From assembly GCA_028565635.1 (NCBI GenBank), contig JAOXYB010068256.1, forward strand, positions 1 through 10,079: 10,079 nt of DNA. Reading direction: 5' to 3'. The position numbers and the translations under genes were made by a program. The notes below the pieces were generated by a model, which was not told the origin of the DNA, ran no database searches, and saw only the letters and a program-made list of their open reading frames with translations. This DNA is from Phoronis ovalis (Eukaryota > Phoronida > Phoronidae). This document shows positions 9,067 to 10,079 of this stretch, one piece after another (within the stretch, counting starts at the first letter, position 1; every line of letters starts with the position of its first letter).

Positions 9067-9470
9067 GTTGTAAAACAGGTTTAAAGTATATAAATACCAC
9101 TACTTTTTTTTTGATAATAGCTTAACAATAATCTACCTGTAGGTAGTAATGTCAACCAATGAAAATTTTGCAGCAATAGAAGACACTATATTCATTGTAA
9201 AAAGTTCAATGCACTAAGAGACAAACTATCAGGATACTATGCATTGGGTTAGCCTTTTATAGTTGGTATAAATATACCAATAACTTTGTTGCAGTACTTA
9301 ATCTTGTATTATGTATTTTTCAAAAGAATTACATTTTAAACTACCTTGTACAGTGACTGTATCTGTAATTATGTATCTATTGGCAACATTGTGGTCCAAA
9401 CTAGGTGTTGAGCTTAATGCTGATCCATGCTGTAACATGATAGGTATACATAATATTATAATGTTGACAG
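9067..9470. other. Intergenic stretch with nothing recognised
   Basis: This is AT-rich sequence downstream of the probable 3' UTR. I found no coding frame, splice pair, RNA gene or clear repeat in it. Confidence 0.5.
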
Positions 9471-9475
9471 TTAGC

Positions 9476-9566
9476 AATAAATCTCACTAAATGAGATTTG
9501 TTATTTACTGTCCAGTTTGGATTTAGTAATAAATCCCTTTTAGTGAGATTTATTATTTACTGTCCA
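9476..9566. repeat. Compact foldback cluster with direct and inverted repeats
   Basis: A perfect 16-base inverted repeat joins 9476-9491 (aataaatctcactaaa) to 9539-9554. Within it are three smaller alternative hairpins: 9476-9486 with 9492-9502 (loop ctaaa, one G-T pair), 9519-9525 with 9530-9536 (perfect ggattta/taaatcc), and 9527-9535 with 9547-9555 (perfect 9-base stem). In addition, a 23-base segment ending in actgtcca is repeated directly at 9492-9514 and 9544-9566 with one difference, a period of 52 bases. The pattern fits a small palindromic element duplicated inside itself. It is downstream of the gene and carries no coding frame. Confidence 0.8.
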
Positions 9567-10005
9567 AAGTGATTACAGGGTCTTAGGGTTTTAGCTACTT
9601 GAAAATGTATCTCCCAGGCAGGTTGGCTAATAGTATTAATCCTATTCATGTGATCTGTGGTGGTGATTAGAAAAGTCAGTGGCTCTATTGTAAATAATTT
9701 TGATTTTGGCAATGTTTAAAAGCTGTATCTGCAACTGACTGCATACCACAGAAGTGCCAGTAATGGCTGCTTGCATTACTACACTTGTTTAATAATTGTG
9801 TGTCCTTGCAAACCCCTGGTGCAAACCGAGACTAATATAACTAATATCCTGCGATATTGTATCTGTATAGTACTTGACAATGTGTCATTCCACTTAAAAT
9901 ATATGTAACCAATATTCTTCTTTCTTGTTTCCAAAAAAGTAATTTGATTTTAAAACTGTTTTTTTGTGACTGTTAGATAACCCTTACCAAAAAAGAAGTC
10001 TCCTG
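9567..10005. other. Non-coding stretch, nothing recognised
   Basis: No gene, RNA gene, splice pair or strong repeat is visible between the foldback cluster and the tandem repeat at the window edge. Confidence 0.5.
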
Positions 10006-10079
10006 TTAGTATTCGAGAAGTGGTATATCTTAGTATTCGAAGACTTAAATAAGTGGTTATTTTAGTATTCGAAGACTTA
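10006..10079 (+). repeat. Start of a tandem repeat array, cut by the window edge
   Basis: Three consecutive units begin with ttagtattcga, at 10006, 10030 and 10062. The first is 24 bases and lacks an internal stretch (cttaaata region). The second is 32 bases. The third matches the second for its first 18 bases and is then truncated by the end of the window. Each unit holds a near-palindrome, agtattcgaagact, centred on ttcgaa (one-base change in unit 1). The array probably continues to the right; its length is unknown. Confidence 0.85.

Overview
This window looks like nuclear DNA from an invertebrate animal. It is strongly AT-rich, has long non-coding stretches, and carries consensus GT-AG splice sites. 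It shows no bacterial gene packing, no Shine-Dalgarno sites and no operons. The only gene I can identify is the 3' end of a plus-strand RB1CC1/FIP200 gene, an autophagy scaffold. Its residues are close to the vertebrate protein but not vertebrate in detail. A mollusc or another lophotrochozoan is my best guess, but the sequence does not prove it.

Layout: positions 1-6282 contain no exon I can defend. This is most likely intron of the same gene, or intron plus unrecognised exons, and it holds a local direct duplication and two imperfect foldback sequences. Three coding exons follow at 6283-6410, 7245-7315 and 8653-8763, separated by introns of 834 and 1337 bp. Phases match across both junctions, and the 102 visible residues form nearly the whole C-terminal Claw domain, ending at a TAA stop. 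A 3' UTR of roughly 300 bases with two AATAAA signals follows. The rest, to 10079, is apparently intergenic, with a compact foldback cluster near 9476-9566 and the beginning of a tandem repeat array at the right edge.

The main non-coding structure is a foldback element of about 460 bp in the last intron (about 7600-8059). Its arms match over more than 70 bases with small indels, as expected for a non-autonomous MITE-like element.

The window shows one gene, so there is no gene network to describe. The three exons jointly encode the domain that, in the known family, docks cargo receptors such as p62/SQSTM1 to the ULK1/Atg1 initiation complex. I found no convincing new biological system. The points worth checking are the mobile and repeat structures, the extended C-terminal tail, and the lack of an upstream exon over 6.28 kb. 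All short open frames outside the three exons look like chance openings in AT-rich DNA.
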